From Psococerastis gibbosa (taxonomy: Eukaryota > Arthropoda > Insecta > Psocodea > Psocidae), in NCBI GenBank assembly GCA_963971405.1, contig OZ020484.1, positions 32,200,770 to 32,264,769 on the forward strand: 64,000 nucleotides of DNA. The letters run 5' to 3'. The position numbers and the translations under genes are program-made. Every line of letters begins with the position of its first letter. The first letter of the stretch is position 1. This document shows, piece after piece, positions 45,263-57,400 of this stretch. The notes below the pieces were generated by a model. That model was not told the DNA's origin. It saw only the letters and a program-made list of their open reading frames with translations, and ran no database searches.

Positions 45263-45472
45263 CTAAGAAAGTATAGCAGTGACGTAGGGGTCATTTTTAG
45301 CTAACACTTCAGCCTTAAGTTCTTCTAACGATTCAGCCCCTTTACACCGGAGCTTCTCGAGGAACTCCTTGACGATAACCTGCCCAGTCTGTACCTGACC
45401 AACTGTCATGTTTACCCCCGACACGCCGACCCCATGCCGCTGCTCCAACTCCAGAAGCTTTTCCTCTGCCAT
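45263..45472 (-). CDS. Msh2: MSH2 exon 15 (C terminus, stop)
   Basis: Encodes [19 protein letters not shown], then [20 protein letters not shown] and [13 protein letters not shown] before TAG. It is separated from exon 14 by a 3.1 kb intron packed with mobile elements. It starts after ccttggcag in phase 0, so its first Met is internal and not a start. Confidence 0.92.
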   Translation of the reverse strand: MAEEKLLELEQRHGVGVSGVNMTVGQVQTGQVIVKEFLEKLRCKGAESLEELKAEVLAKNDPYVTAILS

Positions 45473-48400
45473 CTGCCAAGGAAGTCAAAAAAATTCTTAA
45501 AGTGGAAACATCAGGTGGTATGTGCAATAATTGTGTTTTAGGCAGTCAAAAAAGCATTGTGTTAAAATGGATTCGTCTAAAAAAAGTAGCGAAATTTTAT
45601 TAGGTCAGATTAGAATAATCTCTTACAGACAACCCGAATCAGACCAGTGTGTGCATGGCTGCATAAACATAAAGTTACAGGCGCAATAGCACGGCCTTTG
45701 TGCGGTCATTGATCCCGTGAGTACGCTTCCACTCTAACATAAAATAATATCACATATCATACCGCGAATCAATCATATACAGTGCATATTCCTGGTTAGG
45801 AACAACTTGTCTCGGAATTTAGATCCCTCACCTCGACAAATGGTATTTACCTCTGCTAAGTGCTGTATGGACATTAAAACACACATTTGACAGAATGTGC
45901 TCTTAAAAATGTTTACCTGCTCGCATACATTTGTCAAGAATCAATAACCTTTCATTTTACTGCAGCCAAAATTCACCAATATGACGATCTAGCTGGTTAC
46001 GAGCTTGATCAGGACATTTTTTGATAAATAAATGGAGTTCTTGCGTAGTGACGTCACATTAAGAGGGCGGAGCTAACAGCGCATGCGTTATTGCGAATAT
46101 AATGTAAACAAAATCAGCTGTTCGGCCATTGGAGGATATGAAATGCATTGAGCGCTATTGATTTTTACAGTTTTAAGTTGTTATTATTCATATTTCTAGC
46201 GTTATGGTCAAGCATTGTGTTACGCCCTAGGCCTAACACAAGAGCATACGCTCTTCTTGGCCTAGGCTCAGGGCTGAGGACAGACGGCAAACCTCTGTTG
46301 TGTAAATGTTATATCGGTCGTCACGTATGTCCTTAGCCATAATGTATAAATCACGAACCTTGGGTTCGAAGAATGAGAGAGTTTGGAGACTATGGATAGA
46401 GTAGTTAGAGTCGATAGAGTCTAGTGAGACAGAACTGATTCACCATGTGAGTTGATAAACGGTGCAAGTAGGAGTAAGCTCCTATGGATGTATGAGTAAT
46501 ACGTTATCATGTAGCCCTTACGTAACTAAGTTGCCCCCCCCCCCCCCAATTCATTATGTTGTCCCTTGTCCCTTAAATACTTAAGTTGTCCCTAAGTTAT
46601 AATGTGGTATTAATGTTTTGTGTCTTAATATAATATAAGGTATTTGGTACCATCCTATAAGCTTATATATAATTCCCCTCTCATAAGTCCACTCTGAATA
46701 CTCTAATCTATAGAAGGCCCCAATTAGTGGTATTCGGAGTGTGACACATTGCTGCTATGGCTTGTGTAATAGTGATAGCCTACACCAGGACAGAACACAT
46801 ATGAGAGAGGTCCGAATTATATCGTTCCCCAAGCCACTGGAAAAAATTAAGAAATGCAAGTGGAGGTTGCATCTTTGTGGCAGAACGAAGTCCACAATAT
46901 TTAAAGTTACAAAATACACATATATATGCATGGCCGTGCCCAGGAGGTGGTCCATGGGGTCCGCACCCCCCCCCCCCCCATTCCCCGAAATAAATTTCTG
47001 CACATAAACCTGTATGGTTTGAAGAATTTAAATTACGTAAAAAAATGTTTGGACACCCCCCCCCCCCCCGAAATCATAACCTGGGAACAGCCTTGTATAT
47101 ATGTTCAAAACATTTAGTGGATCCTAGTGGGCCAACAAAAGATTTTCCAGATCCAATCGGACAGTCGATTGAGATCATGGCCGTAGCCAAGGGGGAGTTC
47201 AACCTCCTCCCCCCCCCCCCCCACCGTGATGAAACGGCTTGATACTAGATAGAATTGGATTTTGAGAGGAAAAATGTAAACTACTATCTAATATCCAATT
47301 AAATTTCTGACCCCCCCCCCCCCCCCCCCGAAAAATCCTGGCTACGGCCTTGACTGGGATCAATAATGCATATTCAAATATATCGTCGTTACTTTCCAGT
47401 GGCCATGGCCGTGCCCAGGTGGGTGGTCCATGGGGTCCGGACCCCCCCCCCCCCCGAAATAATTTTTTTATGTAAACCTGTATTGCTCGATGACCATTAA
47501 TTCAATAATAAATTACGTTAAAAAAAATTGGACACCCCCCCCCCCCCCCCCCCCCGATAACAAAAGCTGGGCACGGCCTGTGGCCCTACGAAAATTAACT
47601 GCTTTGGTGCTCAGATAATAAATTAATAAATTGAATTCTAGTGATAGTATTATGGAGAGACAATAACCCTTTTTACGCTACTAATATTTACTAACAACAT
47701 GATAGGCTAGCGTGTTGGCAGCCCGGCCGACTAGGCTATATTTCATGGTAGTTATGCAGTAAAGTTTTATGGTTATGGTAATAAATCATTACTAATACAT
47801 TAATTGTAATATGTATAAGCAAGCTTAGGCTCATTTAACCCATGTAAATATCTGTTCTGCCCTCGCGGAAGTATTACAACCAATGAAATAAAATTAGATG
47901 TACACAAGTAAATAATATTTTTCGACAATTATTTGCAGCTACTTTGCCGTAATTTTTTGTCAGTACCCGCGCAAGTATTGAAGGAACATATAAATAGCAC
48001 TAATTTGCCGTTTAAAAGCTAAAATTTCTTAAAATAAAATAAATTTCATTGGAAAGCCTATACACTCCATGTTAAAATAAGGGGGTGATGTCCGAGAATC
48101 AGGGGTACCCCCTCCCTTTCCGACGGCCCGCCATCTTTGTTTTACCTGCGCAAGAACTCCATTCTAATGTAGTGTCTCCAAGTGAAGTTACGCTGATGAC
48201 GGGCGCTATCGATGTTGTGAATTTAACGAAAACGGTGGGAACAGGAATGAAATATATTTAGGTCACCTCGTGCAAAAAGGCGCAAAATTGGCGAGGAATG
48301 TTACACAAGCAGAAGAAAACCTGCCCTGCTGACAAAATATTTGGAAATCCCTGCATTGATGGCGCTGCCATGGCTAATAGATTTTGCAGTCTGGAAGCTG

Positions 48401-51400
48401 CTTATGGGAGGTTTATTGAAGTAAAAATAAAATAAAAAAGGAAACATTTGAGGAGGGAGCGATAAAGTAACGGGTTCACGCGCATTACCTGTAATGGAAC
48501 GCGGGTTCCCTTGGGCCTTGTCTGATTTTTGTAATATCCTTCTACGAGTATGATTTCTGCGTATTCATGTATTACTATTAACCACCTACCTCTATAACAG
48601 ACTGCGGGAGCTTCGCCATGCGGGCTACTTCGATGCCAAAAGACCTGTCGCTGGGTCCTGGGCACACCTGGTACAGTAGTGTCAACCCGCTCTCTGTCGT
48701 CACCGCCTTCACGTGGTAATTGGCAGCGGAGGGCGCCATGTCCGGCAGACTCGTCAGTTCGTGGAAGTGAGTTGCAAACAGAGAGTACGCTTTTGTGTTC
48801 AACGCAAGATGTCTGCAATCATGAAATTATGATCAGATGAATCACATTGTTTATCTTTCCGGTGGCACAGTTGGTAGCAAGCTCGGACATGTGCGAACCT
48901 CTACATACCACGCGGTCGTAAATCTGTCTCATTCCTCCATACCTTTTAGGCATTTGCCAGGTTACAGGCCATATTGTTGATGTTTTTCACGGGGGCAATT
49001 AATTACCAGCACGATTGTACTTCGGAATTAGGTTAGTACAGCCCCTGGGGTTTTTATAGTGTACTAATGCAGTGAATGGCAAAGATACTAAATACAATAT
49101 AACGTGAACGACACGAAAGGAATAGAACGTTGAGTTGAGCTAGATACAATGAGTTTTAACTAGGCCCATTTATTAATGAATGAATGGAAAAATTAGTCAA
49201 ACCATACAGGTTTACATACAAAAATTTATTTCGGGGGGGGGGGGGGGGGTCCGGACCCCATGGACCACCCCCTGGGCACGGCCATGGTTCTTCAGATGTA
49301 TTCATTGCTCGCATGCAATTCGTATTAAAAAAATAATAAACAACTATTTTAAATTATATTTTCTTACCTAGCAATACTCCAGGCGAGTCCACAGCCTTCA
49401 TATGTGGAGGTCCCACGACCAAGCTCATCGATTAATACCAGCGAGTTAGACGTTGCGACCTGTAAAATAAACCAAAATTAATTATCCATCGCAAATTTGA
49501 AACTTTACATAAGGTAAATGATCACCATGTACTACTCATAATACACAATAACCGTAACTATATAAATATAGTGAACCCGTAAATGTTATCTTATTTATCA
49601 ATTAGTATAGGAACCGTAATAGATACATGGTAAATAATTATCCCGCGGTTAAATATCAGCTGCATACTTCTCTACTTTTTTACGCCCTGGACCAATCTAT
49701 CAAAGGTGATGCAACTTCGTGGATTTTGTTTAGATTAATTAGTAGGACAATATATGTGAATTTAAAATAAATCGTAGGAGCCGTTTTTTAGAAGTTAAAA
49801 AAATACACCTGAACTATTTCTTTGTGTACTAAGCTAATAACCTCCTACAGGAAGGATATTTCATGTTGACAATCCAAGAGTTTAAATTGTATTGTACCTT
49901 GAGTATAGCCGCCGTGTCCACCATTTCGTTCATAAAGGTAGAAATCCCAATGTGCTGACAGTCGCCGGCACCCACTCTGGCCAGCACTGCGTCCACCACG
50001 CTCAGCTCCGCCGAGTCACATGGCACGAAGCAGCCTATGTGTGCCAGCAGTGTGCAAGTGCCCACAGTCCTGATGAACGTGCTTTTACCACCCATATTGG
50101 GACCTTTAAACATAATCAAGTAGGTACATTCAGACCAAAGGTATAAAATAGAATAGACACAAACCATAACTCATAGGCTAACTGAGCTCAGCAGCAACAA
50201 CAGATGCTCCGAGATACAATCTTAGAAGTCTACGCAGTTCCACTGAAGATGTCGACCTTAGACGTTGACGAAACGTTTGGAAGTACGCTTTCAGAACAAC
50301 CACGATCATCCTGGATTCTACTGCTTAATCCAAGAATTATTTTCACCGAGCAAACGTATACCTGATATAATATGGAAAGACTTGTCGTTGCGATCCAGTT
50401 CAACGTCGTTAGGTATGAAGGCCATGGAGTTGAGAGACTCGACAACGGGGTGCCGGGCTTGTTTGAGGCGAAGCTTGCCTTGTTCACTGGGCAGTATGAT
50501 TGGTCGGACGTACTGTTGGGGTCCGTTGACGGAGACGACAGCAAAGCTCGTGATTACGTCCAGTTTAGCGATCACACTACCGATTTGTAGAATTGTATTC
50601 ACGTACCCGTCTGTAACGGAAACTTCATCAGTTGGTTGTTGGTTTAGCCAGAGATACATCATTATTTAAATACGTTAAGCTGGGTCACATCGGACACGTA
50701 CCCAAACTTGGTTTAGTCACGCTTACGCTTGATTACATTGTGTCAATGGTAAGCATGTCTCAGCTTGTCCATTGGCGTTTGTAGGCTGTGTGGGTTGACA
50801 ATTTGACATCGAGGATGTGTCCTAGTTTGCCATTGGCCAAAATTCATAGGGAAACAGTATCAAGGCAGAGCAAGATTTCATGGGCCGCTACAAGTTGACC
50901 TACGTCCATAAAATAATACTAAAAGAGTAATAAATAATTATTTGAATGGGTAGGTAACTTGACAATTCTTGAAAACCTATTTTAATGCATTATTAATGAG
51001 ATTTAATGTTTCCAGCAACTGGTCTATCTGTATACGTTCTATTCGTGTAACATTTAAGACCATCCACTTCCGTAATGCCTTCAAGTATCCCTACGATCTT
51101 AGTAAATAAATGCTGTGCATTGGTAGATGGAGGTGCCGTCCAATAATTTCCTTTTGTATTCTTTTCAAACGTTGGCGGGACCAAGCCTAAATAGTTATTT
51201 TTACCGGCTATGGAAAGTATTTCGTCGGCAAGACTCTTCTGCGATTCATCGTACTCAGCTCGAGCAGTGTTATATTCGGAGCTCAGCGACGCCAACTTTT
51301 TGCTTTCAAATCGAATGCCAGCCTTGTTCCCATCGATGAGCCGCAGTTGCGAATGATTTCGGATTGATTTCTCTTCCTGAAAGCAACGAAATCGCTAATA

Positions 51401-54400
51401 GAAAATCCGGCCAGGGCTGAGGACAAGAAGGGATCACGAATAAAGTGATTAGTTCGTGGTGAGGAACCGTTGGTGGAGCCTGCAATTCACGTTCAAAAAA
51501 TGGATGGCAGCTGGTGGTTGGACGAGAAAAACGCACCAAGGAGAGCATGAGGAAAAGATGCAGAAGTCAAATTGAAACTCCAGTGTGCAACCGGAACCGT
51601 AGAAAATGCTGATTGAAAAGTAGTGGAGGGTTATGAAGGAAGCTCATAGATAAAACCCGGGCAACTAGAGTTAGAGATGTTGATGATGATAGGCCTACTA
51701 AAATTACAAAAATGAATAATGAATGAGTGGTATAGATGCAAACTGGACAAGTCCATTTCGGTTAATTTTTCAGTAGAGTCGAACAACAATGTAGTTGAGT
51801 GCCCTGTGATTGCTTCTCACCCAATCTTTGAACTTCTTACTGCCTGAATTAGCTTCTGATAATAAATTCAATGGATATATTTCAACCCGACGAATCCATC
51901 GGTGCCAAAAACTTTTCAGACATTTGTGGACTTCTATTTACTGTACATCGAATGCCACTCAACTTGATACAATGAACACAAGAAATTGTGCTCTCAGAGT
52001 GCTATGTTAGAACAACGAGAAGCGAAATAGGGTACCTTCTTGTTGGTGGTCCGGAAGTGATGCCCCAGCTGCGCGTTCGAGTCGAGTTTGATAGTCTTGC
52101 CTGCGTCAAGGTTGAGGAGGCGGGCGCAGGACTTCAGCTCGGCCTCCATGTCCTGGGTGAGGGCGGTCATGCGGTCTCGCAGCGCAGCCAGCTCCTCGCT
52201 GAACTCCGTCTTGACGAGCATCTCGCCGCGGTCAGCGCTCTCCAGGTCCAGCGTCGACGCAACCATGTTCTGGAAGTTGGCCATGTCGTTCTGAAGCTCT
52301 TGCAGTGGCGTCACAAACGACTCCTTCATAGCGGGACACTGCTGTGCAGGTGCCAGGGACTCGAGCAGAGACGTCAACCGCTCCATGGCTTGGTATATTC
52401 TATAGTGAGATTGTAGCATGGTGAGATTACAATCTATGTTAAAAATACAATGGGAACTGTGTGTATTATAACCTAACTCGCTAATGTACCGAAAAACCAT
52501 GGTGGTCATCAACTGACAAGTTTCCTGTGATTCCAGTACTCCACTCGTCTGCTAGAACCTACACCAGCAACATTCTGCACAACTGCTGACAAATAATGTG
52601 GGTTTTGGACACCCTAAGCAAATAAGTAAGATAGAACCCATCAGCTAATGATGCTCCTAAAGTTCCACGAAGCCACTTAGGTTCTATCAATACATCATTA
52701 AATCAAAAAACGTACTTGTAACAGTCTTGTAAAGAGGCAGTTTTTCTTTGCATTCGGCGGGCCAGCAGCTGGAGATCGGGAAAGCGACGCAGATGGTCGT
52801 CAGAGAGGTGCGTCCGCATCTCAGGCTCGGCCACCAGCGTTTCCACCTGCAACGCACAGTGAGTGTAATTGGCAGCAGTCAATACTAGTGTCAGGAACCT
52901 TACCCACCAGCGCCACGGCCTTGGCATCATCGACATCTTGTAGACTAAGCTAAGTTATTATTTTTAGCTTAATTATATCTAAGTTCCACAAAGTCACAGT
53001 AGAGAACAACAAACTAATCATCAACAAGCCTCCTCCACTCAGCGTCCACTCCACCACTTAGCCTACCACTCCCAGCTCATGGGGCTCTTCCTCCACGTCG
53101 TCTAACCACCGCATTCTTGGAGGGCCCGGCATTCGCCTTCCACAAGACTGCTGATTGAAGGCCCCCTTAGCAGCATTGCTTGCTAGGTGGCATACCCAAT
53201 GCAAAAGCGTTTCTTAGCCTCCGTGGCCAGTTGTGGCAGCTCTGTATTTATTCTTATCCGCAAAATTTTCTGCACCGAAGCAGGTCTTTATTTATGCCTC
53301 TAGACTCTAGAGTCAATGTTCCAATGTGTTAAGCATTTCCTCGTTCCTTCCGTTAATAGTCCACATCTCACTCGGGTATAACACGACCGGTCGCAGACTA
53401 ACCTGCATAGGCGCTTCTTCCCATTCTTACCCATTTGCGTGCTGCGGTGCACAAAGGCGATGACGGCATCGCCCTGTTTTTGCTGAGTACTATGCTGACA
53501 ATGGACACCGATAAGTCACCTTTTCGCACCAATCTATTTGCTGGAATGTATCCCGAAGAAAATCGCCTTTATGAACCCGGTCAAACGCTTGACAGTGCAC
53601 TCAACCGCTAGTCTTGTTAAGTTTCCGCAGTCCTCCTAGATGACTACTGAATTCACCCCTAAATACAAGTATGGTACCAGGCCCAGGCATAGAGCCCAGT
53701 AGATGGAGGAAAGGCGCTCTTGGGGGTCGGCTCCAGTAGGGATGTTGACTCTAACGTCGGCAAGGCCGAGCAGGCGTAGAGGTGGCCGGCATCTATCTCC
53801 CCGGCGTCACTGAGCGGGCAGGAGGACGATGCGGCTAGGTGTAGTCGGTGCAGATGGAACTGCAGATAGTCGTACCCGGAGAGAGCCATCAACGCAACAA
53901 AGAGTATTACACAGTACTCACCATACTAAGGCGCTCGTTGATGCGCGCTATGTCACGCAGCGGCTGTTTGACCCACTGCGACAGAAGGCGCTTGCCGGGA
54001 GCAGTACGACAGCGGTCCAAGTGGGAAATTAGAGAACCCGAGCCTGTCAGCAGACCGAGAGCGTGTGCCGCTGTTGTGTCAACGTAAACGAATTGTCGAG
54101 GCGTCAGCACTTCCAGGGCAAACTGATTTTGGTTGCTCTCATTGCTGGACAACTGAAACAGGTTAGTAGTAATAATACATAATAATCCTTATGCACAAGT
54201 AGGTACTACTAAATTAGTTTATCGACCTCGATGGCTGCGTGGTAGCGTGCTTTTACTTGTGCGAGTCTCTACACACCATGCGGTAACTTAGTGAGGCAAT
54301 TGAAGAGGTCAATCGGATACATTCATTGAATTGTTTGTATGCAATTAACCTTTAAAAAAAATGTTATTAGAGTTTTAATTCATCTCTCATACATGACAAG

Positions 54401-57400
54401 TAATACTCTACCAAGAGTTCTATATTTGAGAGATGAGACATTCGAGCGCGCCAAAAATATTTTCGAATCCTGAGGCCAGGTTGTCTGGGAAATCTATCTT
54501 TGCAAATCATTCAAGTTCCAAACTAAATAACTTTTATTAGTGTAAAAATATAAAACTATGTCAAAATGTAGATAAATCCTCCATATTTCCATATTAGGCT
54601 CTGGGTCTATTATCGGTACATTTTGTGAAATAATTTTTCGCACCTATTAGATTTTTCCCACCAGTTGCTCCCCAAAGAAAAACACTGAAGCCTCACCTCA
54701 GCCTCCCTCCCCCATGCTTTTTAACCGCACTTAACCAAATTTAACGATAATTTAACCCACAATCCGTATTTACTCTACCGTACTTCAGAGTATGGAAAAA
54801 ATAGGAGCATGTGAAAAATTGAACGAGACCGGGATTCAACACGTTGACCAGCTTGCCGGGTAAGGGAAACGAACCTCTCGAGCTATCTCGTTTTGATATA
54901 TAATGTCGTCACTCAAATGAATTATAGGTTTTATAGGCCTTGGGTTTCAAATTTAACGGCCCCCAATAGCAAACCTGAGTTCTACCCAATGAATTACACA
55001 CCTCCAGATACTTAACGACAGCGTTGAGAGCCGAGCAAGCAACACTGAGACGAAGTTGCGACAGCGCCTGACAATTCTCTTCTTGGCCAGCCTCCCAGTA
55101 AAGCAGCCTGTTCAATTGCGTCGGCAGATCCTCAGCATTGAAGTCACCGCTTTTGCGGTGCACAATCATAGTACCACACCTCTTGGCAACCTTAAACAAA
55201 ATTAAGCACACGCATTTGCACCCCATATAGGATAGGACATTTGCTACCGCCAAGTATATTTTTCGAATTTTCAGTGCCACCTTCTTCTTCTTCGGCCAAT
55301 CAGAGCACGCCTTGTAGCCACAGCAGGATTTGTTGTTGTAAGAATGTCTTTCGTTGATCAATGAAGGCGTGGCACACACAAGAAATATATCAAAATTCCA
55401 TGGCAGGAGCGATTTCACATCCCTCCTGTATAAATCCAATAAGCATATAGTAAGGAAAGCTGTGACCGATATGGCCAAATCGATGTGTCAAACCCTTAGA
55501 GCATGGTTTTTATGGTGCTAGGGCTGGCTAATTCTTGCTGATAATTGATCAGAAGACAATATTGGTTGTAAATCAGAGGAGTCCTCGAAAGTCCTCAAAT
55601 AAGGCCCGAATAGCAATGCTAATGTATTGTGGCCCTACTTCGGTACTTCTTACGTCTTGGGGGTAAACGTTGTTCAGGTGAGTCCGATCCGTTGAATCAG
55701 AACGTATAGATCAATTAACAATATAGCACAAAGCTTATTTTTTTTTCGTCGGAGATATTAGGGGGAAGAAATAAAAAGCAAAATATAAAAAAAATCGCTA
55801 AACTCTACGGGTCTTTCAATTTCAGGATGGTTTCTACGCTCCCTGCTCCAACTTTCTGCCAACATGGAAAATAAAGACGATTTTCTTTCTTTATCTCTTA
55901 TCACGACTCACCTCTGCAGCATATTTGCACTCGTTGGACTCGGGTATGATAACCTCCTTGGGGGCCAACTGGATCAGGAGAGCCTCGAGAGCGGTGAAGC
56001 CCTCGTCATCCTCCAGCTCGCAGACCGACAGCATGCGATCATCGACATTGACTGTACAGATGCCAACACATTTCCCAGATACTTTGACTCCCATCACCGT
56101 CAGACCTACAATAAAGAATTACAAAGTCATCCAATCAAATCAAATATATTATATTTATTCCAATTATGGAAAAAAATTTAAAGTTAAAATAAAATAAAAG
56201 TAAAAAACTTACAAGTATACATAAAATGATAAATTGTATGAAATTAGAATTAAATTTTTTGGGGGGTGAAGTTGGTCGCCTGCACGTGGTGCCCCCTGCC
56301 TGCAATAACTGAACGACCAACGGAGATACGCCGAAACCAAGCTGACCATAAGATGCCGGTTGGTAATCTCGACCAAATGCCAAATGGTCTTTATCAGGAC
56401 CCTGACGATGGACTTCAGGTCCTATTCTGGAACGCTGGAGGCCTGAATGCCGACAAAATGTTACAATTTGGACGAACGCTTCAAGAAGCAGAAGTAGATG
56501 TTTTTATTATTGTAGAAGCTGGTGCTGCCACTGACGATCCCGATTCATACCAGCTGCCTGACTACAGCACTAAGGTTCTAAAGCGAGGAAGACAAGTAGC
56601 TTCAGGAATACTGTATGGGATAAAAAAGGATAGTGTGGTGAAGAGCAGCACCATCCACGAGATGAGTGGCCAAGACACCCATGAGGCCATAAAAATAGAA
56701 ATATGGAAGAGGAAAAAGAAATATACCGTGGTGGGCCTGTATAACCCACCTGGTAACGCCCCAGACCTAAATGCTATTGACACGAACGACAGAAACACAA
56801 TTATCGTAGGGGACTTTAATGCCCCCTCCAAAAGATGGGGATATACCTCGACATCAACAGTTGGACGTAAATTAGAAGAGTTCATTGATGAGAACATGTT
56901 GCAAGTTATTGACACCCCCACCACTTTCCTGTCATACGCTGGCCACACTACTAGACCTGACCTAGTCCTAGTTCACCCAGAAGTTGCAGCAAAAACGAAA
57001 GCGACACTGAAGGAAGACGCATGTGCTTGTGGCCACAGAGCAATACTAGTTAAAATAGTATCCCACCGTAGGCCTATTAATAGAAGAAAACTCCCTAGGT
57101 GGAATCTCAAGAAAGCAAAATGGGACAAATACGCCAAGGTAACCAATAGACTGTTAACTCCGGAAATTATTACGGACTGTCCCGACTCTTCCTTTAAGAC
57201 GTTTTGTCAATTAATAATAAAAGCGGCCCACGAAAGCATACCTCGAGGCCAAGTTAAGAAACACAGACCTTTCTGGAACAGTCAACTTGAATATCTAAAG
57301 AAGGAAAGGAACAGAGCAAGACGGAAAGCCGAAAAGAGCAACACTCTGGCGGACTGTGTCAATCTGAGACGCACGCAAGCAAAACTGCAGAGATGCATAA

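Larger units (their letters stand above)
46031..48163 (+). mobile_element. THAP-domain DNA transposon, nested with other elements
   Basis: An 18-bp inverted repeat bounds it: aatggagttcttgcgtag at 46031-46048, and its complement with one mismatch at 48146-48163. A gene fragment starting [14 protein letters not shown] encodes a THAP zinc finger, split by a 529-bp solo LTR and then by C-rich MITEs. A second copy at 62083-62345 shares the left 260 bp without the LTR. No DDE domain is recognisable, so the superfamily is open (P or PIF/Harbinger types both use THAP fusions). It lies in the last MSH2 intron. Confidence 0.72.

Noticed and set aside
54909-55478. Whole 189-codon minus-strand frame as one exon
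   Set aside because: Only 55002-55190 matches MSH2 and fits splice phases. The outer parts are intron read-through.
56562-56948. A 128-codon minus-strand frame
   Set aside because: Antisense shadow of the LINE endonuclease.
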